From positions 107,438 to 171,437 of the forward strand of contig NZ_JACSPO010000001.1 of NCBI RefSeq assembly GCF_014837105.1: a stretch of 64,000 bases of DNA. The letters run 5' to 3'. The notes beneath the pieces are model-generated. The model was not told where the DNA came from. It searched no databases and saw only the letters and a program-made list of their open reading frames with translations. This DNA is from Oceanitalea stevensii. GTDB lineage: Bacteria > Actinomycetota > Actinomycetes > Actinomycetales > Actinomycetaceae. The position numbers and the translations under genes are program-made. The number at the start of each line of letters is the position of its first letter. Position 1 is the stretch's first letter. Shown one piece after another: positions 26,252-36,429 of the stretch.

Positions 26252-27769
26252 ATGACTGCCACCGCGAGCGCGCCCCGCACCTACGTCGTGCGCACCATGG
26301 GCTGCCAGATGAACGTCCACGACTCCGAGCGCCTCGCCGGCATGCTCGAGGGGGCCGGCTACGTGCCCGCGGAGGCGGGCGCCGGTGAGGCGCTGGGCAC
26401 CGGTGCGGACGTCGTCGTCATCAACACGTGCTCCGTCCGCGAGAACGCGGCCAGCCGCCTCTTCGGCAACCTCGGCCAGCTCGCCTCGGTCAAGCGCTCC
26501 CGGCCCGGCATGCAGATCGCCGTCGGCGGCTGCCTCGCCCAGCAGATGCGCGACGGCATCGTCGACAAGGCCCCGTGGGTGGACGTCGTCTTCGGCACCC
26601 ACAACCTCGACGTGCTGCCCACGCTCCTCGAGCGGGCCCGGCACAACGCCGAGGCGCAGGTGGAGATCGAGGAGTCGCTCAAGGTCTTCCCCTCGACGCT
26701 TCCCACCAAGCGGGAGTCGGCCTACGCCGGCTGGGTGTCGATCTCCGTGGGCTGCAACAACACGTGCACCTTCTGCATCGTGCCCCACCTGCGCGGCAAG
26801 GAGCGCGACCGCCGCCCGGGCGACGTGCTCGCCGAGGTCGAGGCCGTCGTCGCCCAGGGCGCCATCGAGGTCACCCTGCTCGGCCAGAACGTCAACTCCT
26901 ACGGCGTGGGCTTCGGCGACCGCGGCGCCTTCGCCAAGCTGCTGCGCGCCTGCGGGCAGGTCGAGGGCCTGGAGCGGGTGCGCTTCACCTCCCCGCACCC
27001 CGCCGCCTTCACCGACGACGTCATCGAGGCGATGGCGCAGACCCCCACCGTCATGCCGCAGCTCCACATGCCGCTGCAGTCCGGCTCGGACCGCGTCCTG
27101 CGGGCCATGCGGCGCTCCTACCGCTCGGCGAAGTTCCTCGGCATCCTCGACCGCGTCCGCGCCGCCATCCCCGACGCCGCGATCAGCACCGACATCATCG
27201 TCGGCTTCCCGGGGGAGACCGAGGAGGACTTCCAGGCCACCCTCGACGTCGTCGAGGCGTCCCGCTTCGCCAGCGCCTTCACCTTCCAGTACTCCCCGCG
27301 CCCCGGGACGCCCGCGGCCGACCTGCCCGAGCAGGTCCCGGCCGACGTCGTCGCCGAGCGCTACCAGCGCCTCGTCGCCCTCCAGGAGCGGATCGGCACC
27401 CAGGAGAACGAGCGGCAGGTCGGGCGCACCGTCGAGGTGCTCGTCGCCGACGGCGGCGGCCGCAAGGACGGTGCGACCGCCCGGATCAGTGGCCGCGCCG
27501 CCGACAACCGGCTCGTCCACGTCGCGCTTCCCGACGGCGTCACGGACCTCCCGCGTCCCGGCGACATGGTGACCGCGACCGTCACCCACGGCGCGCCCCA
27601 CCACCTGGTCGCCGACTCCCCGGCGCTCGGCGGCACCTACGCCCTGCGCCGCACGCGCGCCGGCGACGCGTGGGAGCGCGCCCAGCGCGGCGACCACGAC
27701 CACGGCGGCGGCGCCCCTGCCCCGGGCGGCGCTGTCACCCTCGGCATGCCGTCCCTGCGCACCCGCTGA
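26252..27769 (+). CDS. miaB: tRNA-2-methylthio-N6-dimethylallyladenosine synthase
   Basis: Radical-SAM methylthiotransferase that modifies A37 of tRNAs reading UNN codons, 505 aa. Three N-terminal cysteines ([21 protein letters not shown]) bind the auxiliary Fe-S cluster. CNNTCTFC is the radical-SAM CxxxCxxC motif. A TRAM domain follows at about 400-465 and a Gly/Asp-rich tail ends the protein. TACACT at 26237-26242, 9 bases before the ATG, suggests a leaderless or very short leader. It acts after MiaA, encoded next. Confidence 0.96.
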   Translation: MTATASAPRTYVVRTMGCQMNVHDSERLAGMLEGAGYVPAEAGAGEALGTGADVVVINTCSVRENAASRLFGNLGQLASVKRSRPGMQIAVGGCLAQQMRDGIVDKAPWVDVVFGTHNLDVLPTLLERARHNAEAQVEIEESLKVFPSTLPTKRESAYAGWVSISVGCNNTCTFCIVPHLRGKERDRRPGDVLAEVEAVVAQGAIEVTLLGQNVNSYGVGFGDRGAFAKLLRACGQVEGLERVRFTSPHPAAFTDDVIEAMAQTPTVMPQLHMPLQSGSDRVLRAMRRSYRSAKFLGILDRVRAAIPDAAISTDIIVGFPGETEEDFQATLDVVEASRFASAFTFQYSPRPGTPAADLPEQVPADVVAERYQRLVALQERIGTQENERQVGRTVEVLVADGGGRKDGATARISGRAADNRLVHVALPDGVTDLPRPGDMVTATVTHGAPHHLVADSPALGGTYALRRTRAGDAWERAQRGDHDHGGGAPAPGGAVTLGMPSLRTR

Positions 27770-27892
27770 GCGGCGGCGTGCTCCCGGAGCCCTGCGTCGC
27801 CCTTCCCGGTCACGGCGCGCCCCTCTCCACGGGCCGCGGTGAGCGGAAGGTGCGACCGGTCCGCCGGTGCCGTGGTGCGTAGCGTGGGCGCC

Positions 27893-28801
27893 GTGCACCC
27901 TCCCGTCCTCGCCGTCGTCGGGTCCACCGCGACGGGCAAGTCCGACCTCGCGCTCGACGTCGTCGAGCTCCTCGGCGGCCCCGCCGCCGCGGAGGTGGTC
28001 AACGCGGACGCGATGCAGCTCTACCGCGGCATGGACGTCGGCACCGCGAAGCTCCCGCTCGCCGAGCGCCGCGGCATCGTCCACCACCAGCTCGACGTCC
28101 TCGACGTCACCGAGGAGGCGAACGTCGCGGCCTACCAGCGCGAGGCGCGCGCCGACCTCGCCGCCGTCGCCGGCCGCGGCCGCCGCGGTGTCCTCGTCGG
28201 TGGCTCCGGCCTCTACGTGCGTGCCGTCCTCGACGAGCTCGAGTTCCCCGGCACCGACCCCGAGGTGCGCGGCCGCCTCGAGGCCCGCGCCGAGGAGCAG
28301 GGCCCCGGGATGCTGTACCGCGAGCTGGCCGAGCGCGACCCCACCGCCGCCGAGCGGATCCCGCCGGCCAACACCCGGCGCATCGTGCGCGCCCTGGAGG
28401 TCATCGAGCTCACCGGCCGGCCCTACTCTGCGACGATGCCCGAGCACCGCTACCACCTGCCTGCCGTCCAGGTGGCCATCGACGTCCCGCGCGAGGAGCT
28501 CCTCACGCGCATCTCCGCGCGTGCCCGGGCGATGCTCGACGGCGGACTCCTCGAGGAGACCCGCGAGCTGCTCGGCGCGGGCCTGGGCCGGGGCCTGACC
28601 GCGTCGCGTGCCGTCGGCTACGCCCAGGCGGTCGCCGTCCTCGAGGGCCGGCTCAGCGTCGAGGACGCGCACGAGGCCATCTCGATCGCCACCCGCCAGC
28701 TCGCCCGCCGCCAGCAGCAGTGGTTCCGCCGCGACCCGCGCGTCCACTGGCTCCCGCCGTCGCCCGACCTGGCGGAGCGGGTTGCCGCCCTCCTCGGGTA
28801 G
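27893..28801 (+). CDS. miaA: tRNA dimethylallyltransferase
   Basis: Transfers a dimethylallyl group to A37 of tRNA, the substrate of MiaB; 302 aa. The P-loop is GSTATGKS (about residues 9-16). [17 protein letters not shown] and [14 protein letters not shown] follow as in the family. The GTG at 27893 is chosen because TAGCGT (27880-27885) stands 7 bases upstream, a leaderless layout. In-frame GTGs farther upstream would add low-complexity residues. There are 123 bp between it and miaB. Confidence 0.94.
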   Translation: MHPPVLAVVGSTATGKSDLALDVVELLGGPAAAEVVNADAMQLYRGMDVGTAKLPLAERRGIVHHQLDVLDVTEEANVAAYQREARADLAAVAGRGRRGVLVGGSGLYVRAVLDELEFPGTDPEVRGRLEARAEEQGPGMLYRELAERDPTAAERIPPANTRRIVRALEVIELTGRPYSATMPEHRYHLPAVQVAIDVPREELLTRISARARAMLDGGLLEETRELLGAGLGRGLTASRAVGYAQAVAVLEGRLSVEDAHEAISIATRQLARRQQQWFRRDPRVHWLPPSPDLAERVAALLG

Positions 28802-28809
28802 CCCCTCCC

Positions 28810-28874
28810 TCCGCATATGCGGGAAGGCTGCGGCTCTCAGCACCGCAGCGCTGCAGATATCCCGCATATGCGGA
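28810..28874. repeat. Inverted pair of CCGCATATGCGG palindromes
   Basis: TCCGCATATGCGGGA at 28810-28824 and its exact reverse complement at 28860-28874. Each contains the perfect 12-bp palindrome CCGCATATGCGG. The 35-bp spacer has a smaller dyad (CTGCGG ... CCGCAG). It sits between the miaA stop and the dapF promoter, so it could be a terminator, an operator or a short mobile-type repeat. Confidence 0.75.
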
Positions 28875-28923
28875 CATGGGGGCGGGGTACGGGGTGAGCG
28901 GGGGAGGCGCGTAGGCTCCTCGC

Positions 28924-29835
28924 ATGTCGCCGCTGGCCCCGCTCCGGGGTGTCCCGCTCACCAAGGGGCACGCCACGGAGAACGACTTCGTCCTCCTCAC
29001 CGACCCCGACGCCCGCCTCGACGTGGACGCCGCCGCGGTCGCCGCCGTGTGCGACCGGCGCGCCGGCATCGGCGCCGACGGCCTCGTCCGCGCCGTCCGG
29101 TCGGCCGCCCTGGGCACGCCCGAGGCCCGCGCCGCCGCGGCGCAGGGCGCGGAGTGGTTCATGGACTACCGCAACGCGGACGGGTCGGTCGCCGAGATGT
29201 GCGGCAACGCCGCCCGTCTCCTCGCCACCTACCTCGTCGACGAGGGCCTCATCGCTCCCGCCGACGGCGAGCCGGTGCTCATCGGCACCCGCGGCGGCGT
29301 GCGGAGCGTCACCCGCGCCGGCACCGACTGGACCGTCGACATGGGCCCGTGGCAGCTGCCCGGCGGCGGTGACGCCGTCACCCGTGGCTTCGACGTCGCC
29401 GTCCAGGTCCGCGGCCTCGAGGGCACCCGCGCCGGGCTGCGCGTCACCATGCCCAACCCGCACGCCGTCGTCGCGCTGCCCGACGAGGACGAGCTGGTGG
29501 CGGCGGACCTCGGCCCGCTCGTCGCCGTCGACCCCGAGCCCGCCGACGGCACGAACGTCGAGATCGTCGTCCCCCTCGGGGAGACGACGACGGACGGCGA
29601 GCCCACCGGCACCGTGCGGATGCGCGTGCAGGAGCGGGGCGCGGGGGAGACCCGCTCGTGCGGCACCGGGGCCTGCGCCGTCGCCGTCGCGCTGCACGCG
29701 TGGGGCGGGGCGGGAGCGCCCCGGCTGTGGCGGGTCCTCGTGCCGGGCGGGGAGCTGGTCGTGCGGCTCACCGACGACGGCCGCGCACTCCTCTCGGGGC
29801 CCGCGACGCTCGTCGGTCGCGTCACGCTGCGCTGA
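28924..29835 (+). CDS. dapF: Diaminopimelate epimerase
   Basis: Converts LL- to meso-diaminopimelate for lysine and peptidoglycan, 303 aa. The two catalytic cysteines lie in EMCGNAAR and [17 protein letters not shown] and MPNPHAVV mark the two pseudo-symmetric halves. TAGGCT at 28912-28917 is 6 bases from the ATG with no ribosome site, suggesting leaderless expression. The miaA-dapF-hflX order is conserved in actinobacteria. Confidence 0.95.
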   Translation: MSPLAPLRGVPLTKGHATENDFVLLTDPDARLDVDAAAVAAVCDRRAGIGADGLVRAVRSAALGTPEARAAAAQGAEWFMDYRNADGSVAEMCGNAARLLATYLVDEGLIAPADGEPVLIGTRGGVRSVTRAGTDWTVDMGPWQLPGGGDAVTRGFDVAVQVRGLEGTRAGLRVTMPNPHAVVALPDEDELVAADLGPLVAVDPEPADGTNVEIVVPLGETTTDGEPTGTVRMRVQERGAGETRSCGTGACAVAVALHAWGGAGAPRLWRVLVPGGELVVRLTDDGRALLSGPATLVGRVTLR

Positions 29836-29876
29836 GCCAAGCCTGTCCCGTGGCGGCGTCGGTACACTCCCCGGCC

Positions 29877-30401
29877 ATGCCCCTTCAGCTCCGCACAAGA
29901 CGCTCCGTGTGCCGTGCGACCGGGGCGCTTGCGGCACTCCTCCTCCTGCCGGCGTGCGGGACGGTGACGTCGCCCGGCGCGCCGGACTCGAGCCCGAGCA
30001 CGCTCCCCGCTTGTCCTGCGCCCGTCGACGGCCAGGTGCCCGCGGACTGCGTGCCCTACGACCCGGAGCACGCGATGGAGCAGAACGAGCGGTACCGCGA
30101 CCGCGCTCCCCTTGACGACAGCGCGATGGCGGGCAACGCCGACGCGCTCGAGCAGGCCACCGCGGCGCTTGAGGCACTCGGCGAGGGTGACGAGCCGCTC
30201 ACGGAGGACGGGGTCGAGCGCGCACTCGCCGACGTGGGCCTCGAGCACGTCCGGACGCGCGGCGACGGTGCGGGCGGTGTCCGCTTCGGTGTCGGCGCGC
30301 CGGCGGGCGGGTGCATGGTCGGCAGCGTCGCGGCGGACGGCAGCGTCAGCGCCGAGCTCGCCGGCGTCATCCTCGACGGCGGCTGCCTCCCGGCGCACTG
30401 A
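29877..30401 (+). CDS. Hypothetical lipoprotein
   Basis: 174-aa small lipoprotein. A basic N-terminus, hydrophobic core and lipobox LPAC (Cys about residue 27) are followed by a Ser/Pro linker. The acidic globular part includes a DDSAMAGNADALEQATAALEAL helix split over residues 80-105 and a Gly-rich CMVGSVAADGSVSAEL end. No family is recognised. TACACT at 29863-29868 lies 8 bases before the ATG. It faces a convergent methyltransferase gene 11 bases downstream. Confidence 0.75.
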   Translation: MPLQLRTRRSVCRATGALAALLLLPACGTVTSPGAPDSSPSTLPACPAPVDGQVPADCVPYDPEHAMEQNERYRDRAPLDDSAMAGNADALEQATAALEALGEGDEPLTEDGVERALADVGLEHVRTRGDGAGGVRFGVGAPAGGCMVGSVAADGSVSAELAGVILDGGCLPAH

Positions 30402-30412
30402 GCGGAGGAGGG

Positions 30413-31018
30413 CTAGGCGCGGCGCACGTCGAGCACCCGGAAGCCCTTCGAGCTCGACAGGCGCTCGGTGGGCATGCCGAGCTCGGTCTCGACCCAGCGC
30501 TGCAGGGAGTCGGCCCCGAGGTTCTTGCTCACGACCAGCCGGGCGCGTCCCTCCGGTGCCAGCCGCCCCAACCACGTGCGCAGCAGCTCGTGCAGCGCCT
30601 CCTTGCCGATCCGGATGGGCGGGTTGGACCACAGCTCGTCGATCCCGTCCGCGACGAGCCCGGCGGCCTCCTCAGGAGCGGCGACGACGACGTTGCCCAG
30701 CCCGAGCGCGGCGGCGTTCCGTGCGGTGAGGTCCCGGGCGCGCTCGTTGACGTCGACGGCGACGACCCTCGCCCCCGGGGACGCGGTCGCCATCGCCAGC
30801 GTCACCGGCCCCCAGCCGCAGCCGAGGTCGACGAGCGTCCCCGCGGGGACGGGATCGGGCACGGCGTCGAGGAGCACCCGGGTGCCGAGGTCGAGGCGGT
30901 CGCCGGAGAAGACGCCCGGGGCGGTGCGGACCTGGACCGGTCGCCCGCGCAGGACGACGTCGATGGTGCGGGTCTCCCCGGGGGAGGCCGGCTGCGCGGT
31001 GAAGTAGTGCTCGCTCAC
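30413..31018 (-). CDS. RsmC/RlmG-like class I methyltransferase
   Basis: 201-aa SAM-dependent methyltransferase with an MTS-type domain. Motif I is VDLGCGWGPVTLAMA, and the nucleotide-methylating motif IV is SNPPIRIGKEALHELL, the form seen in the 16S/23S rRNA guanine-N2 methylases RsmC and RlmG. It is shorter than E. coli RsmC because the N-terminal duplicated domain is missing, as is common in Gram-positive homologues. A rRNA guanine methylase is likely, but the target is uncertain. Confidence 0.85.
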   Translation of the reverse strand: MSEHYFTAQPASPGETRTIDVVLRGRPVQVRTAPGVFSGDRLDLGTRVLLDAVPDPVPAGTLVDLGCGWGPVTLAMATASPGARVVAVDVNERARDLTARNAAALGLGNVVVAAPEEAAGLVADGIDELWSNPPIRIGKEALHELLRTWLGRLAPEGRARLVVSKNLGADSLQRWVETELGMPTERLSSSKGFRVLDVRRA

Positions 31019-31110
31019 TCACCGAAACCTACCCCGCCCCTGGGGATAACTGGTCGCCGGACGGGGCCTCCCGTGGGATCCTGGGAGTGGTGGACGACGA
31101 CTGGGAGACC

Positions 31111-32598
31111 ATGGCAGATCACGACGACGACGCGGTGCAGGAGCGCGACCCCGCGCGGGACGTCGTGGCGCGGGTGCTCGCCCGGGCCGGGACCGCGCTC
31201 CAGAGCGGCGGCGCCGAGGGCCACGAGCTTGACGGCGACCAGCTCGACCGCGAGGAGCGCTCGGCGCTGCGCCGCGTCGCGGGCCTGTCCACCGAGCTCG
31301 AGGACATGTCCGAGGTCGAGTACCGCCAGCTGCGGCTGGAGCGCGTCGTCCTCATCGGGCTGTGGTCCGGCCCTCAGGCCGAGCTCGCGGAGGTCTCGCT
31401 GCGTGAGCTCGCGGCGCTCGCGGAGACCGCCGGATCCGTCGTGCTCGACGCGGTGCTCCAGCGCCGCGCCACCCCGGACCCCGCCACCTTCCTCGGCTCG
31501 GGCAAGGCGGCCGAGCTCGCCGAGCTCGTCGCGGAAGTAGGCGCCGACACCGTCGTCGCCGACTCCGAGCTCAGCCCCTCCCAGCGCCGTGCGCTGGAGG
31601 ACGTCGTCAAGGTCAAGGTCATCGACCGGACGGCCCTCATCCTCGACATCTTCGCCCAGCACGCGAAGTCCCGGGAGGGCAAGGCCCAGGTCGAGCTCGC
31701 CCAGCTGGAGTACCTGCTGCCGCGCCTGCGCGGCTGGGGCGAGTCGATGTCCCGGCAGGCCGGTGGACGCGTCGCCGGCGGTGCCGGGATCGGCTCCCGC
31801 GGCCCCGGTGAGACGAAGATCGAGCTCGACCGCCGCCGCATCCGTACCCGCATGGCCCGCCTGCGCCGCCAGATCGCGGCGATGGCCCCGTCCCGGGAGA
31901 CCAAGCGCTCCTCGCGGCACCGTGCGCAGGTCCCCGCCGTCGCCATCGCCGGCTACACCAACGCCGGCAAGTCCTCCCTCCTCAACCGGCTCACCGGCGC
32001 AGGGGTGCTCGTCGAGAACTCGCTCTTCGCCACCCTGGACCCCACGGTGCGCCGCGCCGAGGCCCCGGACGGCCGCGTCTACACCCTCGCCGACACCGTC
32101 GGCTTCGTGCGCTCCCTGCCCCACGAGCTCGTCGAGGCCTTCCGCTCGACCCTCGAGGAGGTGGCCGACGCCGACGTCATCCTCCACGTCGTCGACGCCG
32201 CGCACCCCGACCCCGAGGGCCAGGTCAAGGCGGTCCACGACGTCCTCGCCGACATCCCCGGCACCGAGGACATCCCCGAGCTCGTCGTCCTCAACAAGGC
32301 CGACCTCGCCGAGCCCGGCACCGTCGCCGCCCTGCGCACCCGCTACCCGGGCGCCGTCGCCGTGTCGGCCCGCACCGGTGAGGGCATCGAGGAGCTGCGC
32401 GAGCGCATCGCCGAGCTGCTCCCGCGCCCCTCGGTGCGCGTGGAGGTCCTCGTGCCCTACTCGCGTGGCGACCTCGTCTCGCGGGCGCACGCCACGGGTG
32501 AGGTGCTGGCGGAGGAGCACACCGGCGACGGCACGCAGCTGACCGCGCTCGTCGATCCCACCCTTGCGGCCGACCTCACCGCCGCCGCGTCGGCGTGA
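31111..32598 (+). CDS. hflX: Ribosome-associated GTPase HflX
   Basis: GTPase that splits stalled 70S ribosomes, especially in stress, 495 aa from the chosen ATG. The N-terminal HflX domain has LGSGKAAELAELV. The Gly-rich hinge GGRVAGGAGIGSRGPGETK follows. The G domain has GYTNAGKSSLLNRL (G1), DTVGFVRSLP (G3) and NKAD (G4). A GTG at 31087 would add 8 residues; the ATG has GGGAG nearby, so start choice is unsettled. It overlaps the helicase gene by 4 bases. Confidence 0.93.
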   Translation: MADHDDDAVQERDPARDVVARVLARAGTALQSGGAEGHELDGDQLDREERSALRRVAGLSTELEDMSEVEYRQLRLERVVLIGLWSGPQAELAEVSLRELAALAETAGSVVLDAVLQRRATPDPATFLGSGKAAELAELVAEVGADTVVADSELSPSQRRALEDVVKVKVIDRTALILDIFAQHAKSREGKAQVELAQLEYLLPRLRGWGESMSRQAGGRVAGGAGIGSRGPGETKIELDRRRIRTRMARLRRQIAAMAPSRETKRSSRHRAQVPAVAIAGYTNAGKSSLLNRLTGAGVLVENSLFATLDPTVRRAEAPDGRVYTLADTVGFVRSLPHELVEAFRSTLEEVADADVILHVVDAAHPDPEGQVKAVHDVLADIPGTEDIPELVVLNKADLAEPGTVAALRTRYPGAVAVSARTGEGIEELRERIAELLPRPSVRVEVLVPYSRGDLVSRAHATGEVLAEEHTGDGTQLTALVDPTLAADLTAAASA

Positions 32599-34607
32599 GC
32601 GGCACGCCCGAGCTGCTCGCCGCCGCGGTCCGGCGCCTGGGCGGCAAGGAGCGCGCGGGCCAGCTCGAGATGGCCGAGGAGGTCGCCCGTACCCTCGCGG
32701 AGCCGCGCGCCCTGCTCGTGCAGGCGGGCACCGGCACCGGGAAGTCCCTCGGCTACCTCGTGCCCGTCCTCGACCACGCCGTGCGCCACCACCAGCGCGC
32801 CGTCGTCTCCACCGCCACCCTCGCCCTCCAGCGCCAGGTGCTCACCCACGACGTCCCGCTCGTCGCCGACGTCGTCGCCGCCTCCGGCGCGCCCCGCCCC
32901 CAGGTGGCCCTCCTCAAGGGCTGGCACAACTACGTGTGCAAGCACAAGGTCGCCGGCGGCTACCCCACCGAGGACGAGCCCGGCCTCTTCGCCGTGGACG
33001 CCGCGACCGCCGACGCCGCGAGCAGCACCTCCCGCGGGCCGCTCGCCGAGCAGGTCGTCCGGCTGCGCGAGTGGGCCGAGGAGACGGACACCGGCGACCG
33101 TGACGACCTCGACCCCGGCGTCGGGGACCGCGCCTGGCGCCAGGTCTCGGTGACCAAGCTCGAGTGCCTCGGCGCAAGCTGCCCCATGCTCGAGGAGTGC
33201 TTCCCCGAGGCCGCCCGGCGCGCGGCGCACGAGGCGGACGTCGTCGTCACCAACCACGCGATGCTCGGCATCGCCGCAGCAGGCTCCCCGCGGGTGCTGC
33301 CCGAGCACGACGTCCTCGTCGTCGACGAGGCCCACGAGCTGGCCGAGCGCGTGACGGCGCAGTCCACCCTCGAGCTGTCGACCGCCGTCGTCGACCGCAC
33401 CGCCCGGCTGGCCCGCAAGCAGGCCGGCGTGGCGGTCGAGGCGCTCGACGCCGCCGGCCGCGCGCTCGGCGCCTGGCTCGAGACGGCGCCCAGCGGGCGG
33501 CTGCGCTCCGTGCCCGCCGAGCTCCTCGACGCCGTCACGCTCCTCGAGGCCGGCAGCCGCGAGGCGATCAGCGCGATGCGCGGGGAGAGCGAGGCCGAGC
33601 CCGGCGGGCGCGTCATGGCGCGCTCGGCCATGGTCGTCCTCCACGAGATCGCCGAGCGCCTCCTCGGTGACGGCGTCGCCCAGCGCCGCGAGGTCCTGTG
33701 GTGCGAGCGTGGACGGACCGGGTTCGAGGCGGCGCGCCTGCACCTCGCGCCCCTCGACGTCGCCCGCCCCATCGCCACCGAGCTGCTCGCCGGCAAGGCC
33801 GCCGTCCTCACCTCCGCCACCCTGTCCCTCGGCGGCAGCTTCGCGCCGGTGGCCCGCACCCTCGGCGTCAGCCTCCTGGACCACCTCGAGCCCGACGACG
33901 ACGCCCCGCGGCCCGCGCCCGGCCCGCGCTGGCACGGCGTCGACGTCGGCTCGCCCTTCGACTACGGCCGCCAGGGCATCCTCTACGTCGCCCGCCACCT
34001 GCCCGCACCCGGCCGGGACGGGCCCGGGGAGGACGCCCAGCGCGAGCTCGTCGAGCTCGTCCGGGCCTCCGGCGGCGGCGCGCTGGGACTGTTCTCCTCC
34101 CGGCGGGCCGCGGACGAGGCCGCCGAGCTCCTCCGCGCCGAGCTCGACACCCCGGTCCTGTGCCAGGGTGAGGACCAGCTGCCCTCGCTCGTGCGGCGCT
34201 TCGCCGAGGACGAGTCGGCCACGCTCGTCGGCACCCTGTCCCTGTGGCAGGGCGTGGACGTGCCCGGCCGCACCTGCCGGCTCGTCGTCATCGACCGCAT
34301 CCCCTTCCCGCGGCCCGACGACCCCGTCCGCTCGGCCCGCTCGGAGGTCGTCGCCGCGAGCGGCGGCAACGGCTTCATGTCCGTGGCGGCGACCCACGCG
34401 GCGCTCCTCCTCGCCCAGGGCGCCGGGCGCCTCATCCGCTCGACCGGGGACCGCGGCGTCGTCGCCGTCCTCGACTCGCGCCTCGCCACCGCCCGGTACG
34501 GCAGCTTCCTGCGCGGCTCCATGCCGCCGCTGTGGCCGACGACGGACGGCGAGGTGGCCCGTGCCGCGCTGCGGCGCCTGGCCGCGCAGCCCGCGCTGAC
34601 CCCCTAG
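32595..34607 (+). CDS. DinG/XPD-family ATP-dependent DNA helicase
   Basis: Superfamily 2 iron-sulfur helicase, 670 aa. Walker A is QAGTGTGKSLGYLVP (about residues 36-50) and the DEAH box is VVDEAHELAERV. Four cysteines between them (YVC, ECLGASC, EEC) have the spacing of the XPD-type 4Fe-4S cluster. Motif VI is QGAGRLIRS. DinG-type enzymes unwind DNA-RNA hybrids and replication-blocking structures. The GTG start overlaps the hflX stop (GTGA). Confidence 0.93.
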   Translation: MSGTPELLAAAVRRLGGKERAGQLEMAEEVARTLAEPRALLVQAGTGTGKSLGYLVPVLDHAVRHHQRAVVSTATLALQRQVLTHDVPLVADVVAASGAPRPQVALLKGWHNYVCKHKVAGGYPTEDEPGLFAVDAATADAASSTSRGPLAEQVVRLREWAEETDTGDRDDLDPGVGDRAWRQVSVTKLECLGASCPMLEECFPEAARRAAHEADVVVTNHAMLGIAAAGSPRVLPEHDVLVVDEAHELAERVTAQSTLELSTAVVDRTARLARKQAGVAVEALDAAGRALGAWLETAPSGRLRSVPAELLDAVTLLEAGSREAISAMRGESEAEPGGRVMARSAMVVLHEIAERLLGDGVAQRREVLWCERGRTGFEAARLHLAPLDVARPIATELLAGKAAVLTSATLSLGGSFAPVARTLGVSLLDHLEPDDDAPRPAPGPRWHGVDVGSPFDYGRQGILYVARHLPAPGRDGPGEDAQRELVELVRASGGGALGLFSSRRAADEAAELLRAELDTPVLCQGEDQLPSLVRRFAEDESATLVGTLSLWQGVDVPGRTCRLVVIDRIPFPRPDDPVRSARSEVVAASGGNGFMSVAATHAALLLAQGAGRLIRSTGDRGVVAVLDSRLATARYGSFLRGSMPPLWPTTDGEVARAALRRLAAQPALTP

Positions 34608-34639
34608 GCTCGGAGCCGTCGGCGAGGGAAGGAAGTGCC

Positions 34640-35593
34640 ATGGCACGCGCAGGAGCGAGCACGGTCGCGATCGTGGGGGCGGGAGCGGTCGGGGCGACCC
34701 TCGCCTACGCCCTCCTCATGCAGGGCGCGGCCCGGCGCGTGGTCCTCCACGACGTCAACCGCGCGAAGGTCGAGGCGGAGGCGCTCGACCTCGCCCACGG
34801 CATCCAGTTCATGCCGCACGCCCAGATCATCGGCTCCGACGACGTCGAGGCGTGCCGCGACGCGGACGTCGTCGTCATCACCGCCGGCGCCAAGCAGCGC
34901 CCGGGCCAGACGCGCCTGGACCTCGCCGCCAGCACGGTGGGGCTCATGCGCACGCTGGTCCCGCGCCTCACCGCCGTCGCCCCCGACGCGATCTTCCTCA
35001 TGGTGACCAACCCCGTCGACATCGTCACCCAGGCCGCGCTCGCGATCTCCGGGCTCCCGCGCGAGCAGCTCTTCGGCTCCGGCACCGTCCTCGACACCTC
35101 GCGGCTGCGCTACCGCATCGCCCAGGAGACCGGGATCGCGGCGTCCAACGTCCACGCCTACGTCGTCGGTGAGCACGGTGACTCCGAGCTCGTCCTGTGG
35201 AGCTCGGCGATGATCGGGGCGGTGCCGCTCCTCGACTGGAGCAGCACCCACGCCCCGCTCCTCGACGAGCCGTCCCGGACGGCCATCGCCGAGGAGGTCG
35301 TCACCGCGGCGTACCGGATCATCGAAGGCAAGGGCGCGACGAACTACGCGGTCGCCCTCGCCGCCGTCGGCATCATCCAGGCGGTGCTCCGGGCCGAGAA
35401 CCGCGTCCTGCCCGTCTCCACCCTGCTCACCGACTACGTGGGCATCTCCGACGTCTGCCTGTCGGTGCCCACCGTCGTCGGGGGCGACGGCGCCCAGGAG
35501 CGTCTGCTGCCGCCCATGACGCCGAGCGAGCAGGCCGGCCTGCGGGCCAGCGCCGAGCACATCCGCGCCGTGGGGCGCGAGCTCGGCTTCTAG
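34640..35593 (+). CDS. ldh: L-lactate dehydrogenase
   Basis: NAD-dependent pyruvate/lactate oxidoreductase, 317 aa. The Rossmann motif [17 protein letters not shown] opens the protein. The substrate-binding loop is [11 protein letters not shown], where the Gln-Arg pair favours pyruvate over oxaloacetate. The catalytic His lies in [18 protein letters not shown] precedes the ATG. It converges on lexA, and the two TAG stop codons share the 4-base palindrome CTAG (35590-35593). Confidence 0.93.
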   Translation: MARAGASTVAIVGAGAVGATLAYALLMQGAARRVVLHDVNRAKVEAEALDLAHGIQFMPHAQIIGSDDVEACRDADVVVITAGAKQRPGQTRLDLAASTVGLMRTLVPRLTAVAPDAIFLMVTNPVDIVTQAALAISGLPREQLFGSGTVLDTSRLRYRIAQETGIAASNVHAYVVGEHGDSELVLWSSAMIGAVPLLDWSSTHAPLLDEPSRTAIAEEVVTAAYRIIEGKGATNYAVALAAVGIIQAVLRAENRVLPVSTLLTDYVGISDVCLSVPTVVGGDGAQERLLPPMTPSEQAGLRASAEHIRAVGRELGF

Positions 35594-36297
35594 AGGCTGC
35601 GCAGCACCGACACGACCCGGCCGAGCACCTGGGCCGCGTCACCGTCGATGGGGGAGTAGGCCTCGTTCGCCGGCATGAGCCACACGTGGCCGTCGCGGCG
35701 CTGGAGGGTCTTGACCGTGGCCTCGTCGTCGAGCAGGGCCGCGACGATCTCCCCGTTCTCGGCGACCGGCTGACGCCGGACGACGACCCAGTCGCCGTCG
35801 CAGATCGCGGCGTCGATCATCGAGTCGCCGCTCACCTTGAGGAGGAAGAGCTCACCGTCCCCGACGAGCTGGCGGGGGAGGGGGAAGACGTCCTCGACGG
35901 CCTGCTCCGCGAGGATCGGGCCACCGGCCGCGATCCGCCCGACGACCGGCACGAAGGCGGGCGCCGGGGCGTCGCTCGCGTCCTCGGGGTTGCCGAGCTC
36001 GGGCCCACGGACCTCGGTGCCGACGATCTCGATGGCGCGCGGACGGTTGGGGTCGCGGCGCAGGTAGCCCTTGCGCTCCAGGGCGGTCAGCTGGTGCTTG
36101 ACCGAGGAGGGGCTGGCCAGCCCGACGATCGTGCCGATCTCTCGCATGGTCGGCGGGTAGCCGCGGTCGTCCACGCTGCGCCGGATCGTCTCGAGGACGA
36201 GCCGCTGCCGCTCGGTGAGCGCGCCGTCGAGCGGCTCCTGCTCCGGCAGCTCGTGCACCGTGGCGCCGCTGTCGCGCTCGTCCTGGCCTGGGTTCAC
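35590..36297 (-). CDS. lexA: SOS repressor LexA
   Basis: Dimeric repressor of the SOS regulon, autocleaved with RecA-ssDNA help, 235 aa. The winged helix-turn-helix lies at about 30-90 ([23 protein letters not shown]). The cleavage bond is Ala124-Gly125 in GRIAAGGP, with catalytic Ser159 (SGDSM) and Lys196 (ATVKTL). The GTG at 36297 follows GGAG by 8 bases. Its promoter reads TTGATC-17-TACGCT on the minus strand (36370-36375 and 36347-36352), and a LexA box overlaps the -35, so it is autorepressed. Confidence 0.97.
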   Translation of the reverse strand: MNPGQDERDSGATVHELPEQEPLDGALTERQRLVLETIRRSVDDRGYPPTMREIGTIVGLASPSSVKHQLTALERKGYLRRDPNRPRAIEIVGTEVRGPELGNPEDASDAPAPAFVPVVGRIAAGGPILAEQAVEDVFPLPRQLVGDGELFLLKVSGDSMIDAAICDGDWVVVRRQPVAENGEIVAALLDDEATVKTLQRRDGHVWLMPANEAYSPIDGDAAQVLGRVVSVLRSL

Positions 36298-36313
36298 GGC
36301 ACGTGCTCCTCGA

Positions 36314-36336
36314 ATGTCAGTGGTCGGTGATGGGCT
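36314..36336 (+). promoter_or_regulatory. PafBC-type -35 half in the lexA/LysM spacer
   Basis: ATGTCAGTGGTCGG (36314-36327) is identical over 14 bases to the recA damage promoter at 21149-21162. After the 8-base spacer the -10 position reads TGGGCT, which lacks the consensus TA start, so activity is doubtful. It points toward the LysM gene. Confidence 0.4.
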
Positions 36337-36371
36337 CGTCCTCGACAGCGTAGAAGGCTCTCGGGCCGAGA

Positions 36372-36387
36372 TCAAACATCTGTTCGA
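36372..36387. promoter_or_regulatory. LexA box between lexA and the LysM division inhibitor
   Basis: TCAAACATCTGTTCGA matches TCGAAC-N4-GTTCGA at 11 of 12 positions. It overlaps the lexA -35 (36370-36375) and lies just upstream of a good plus-strand promoter for the LysM gene, TCGACA (36395-36400)-17-TACGGT (36418-36423). One site could thus control both genes. Confidence 0.85.
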
Positions 36388-36429
36388 CGGCGTGTCGACA
36401 GTGTCGGTCCCGAGTAGTACGGTGTCGCA

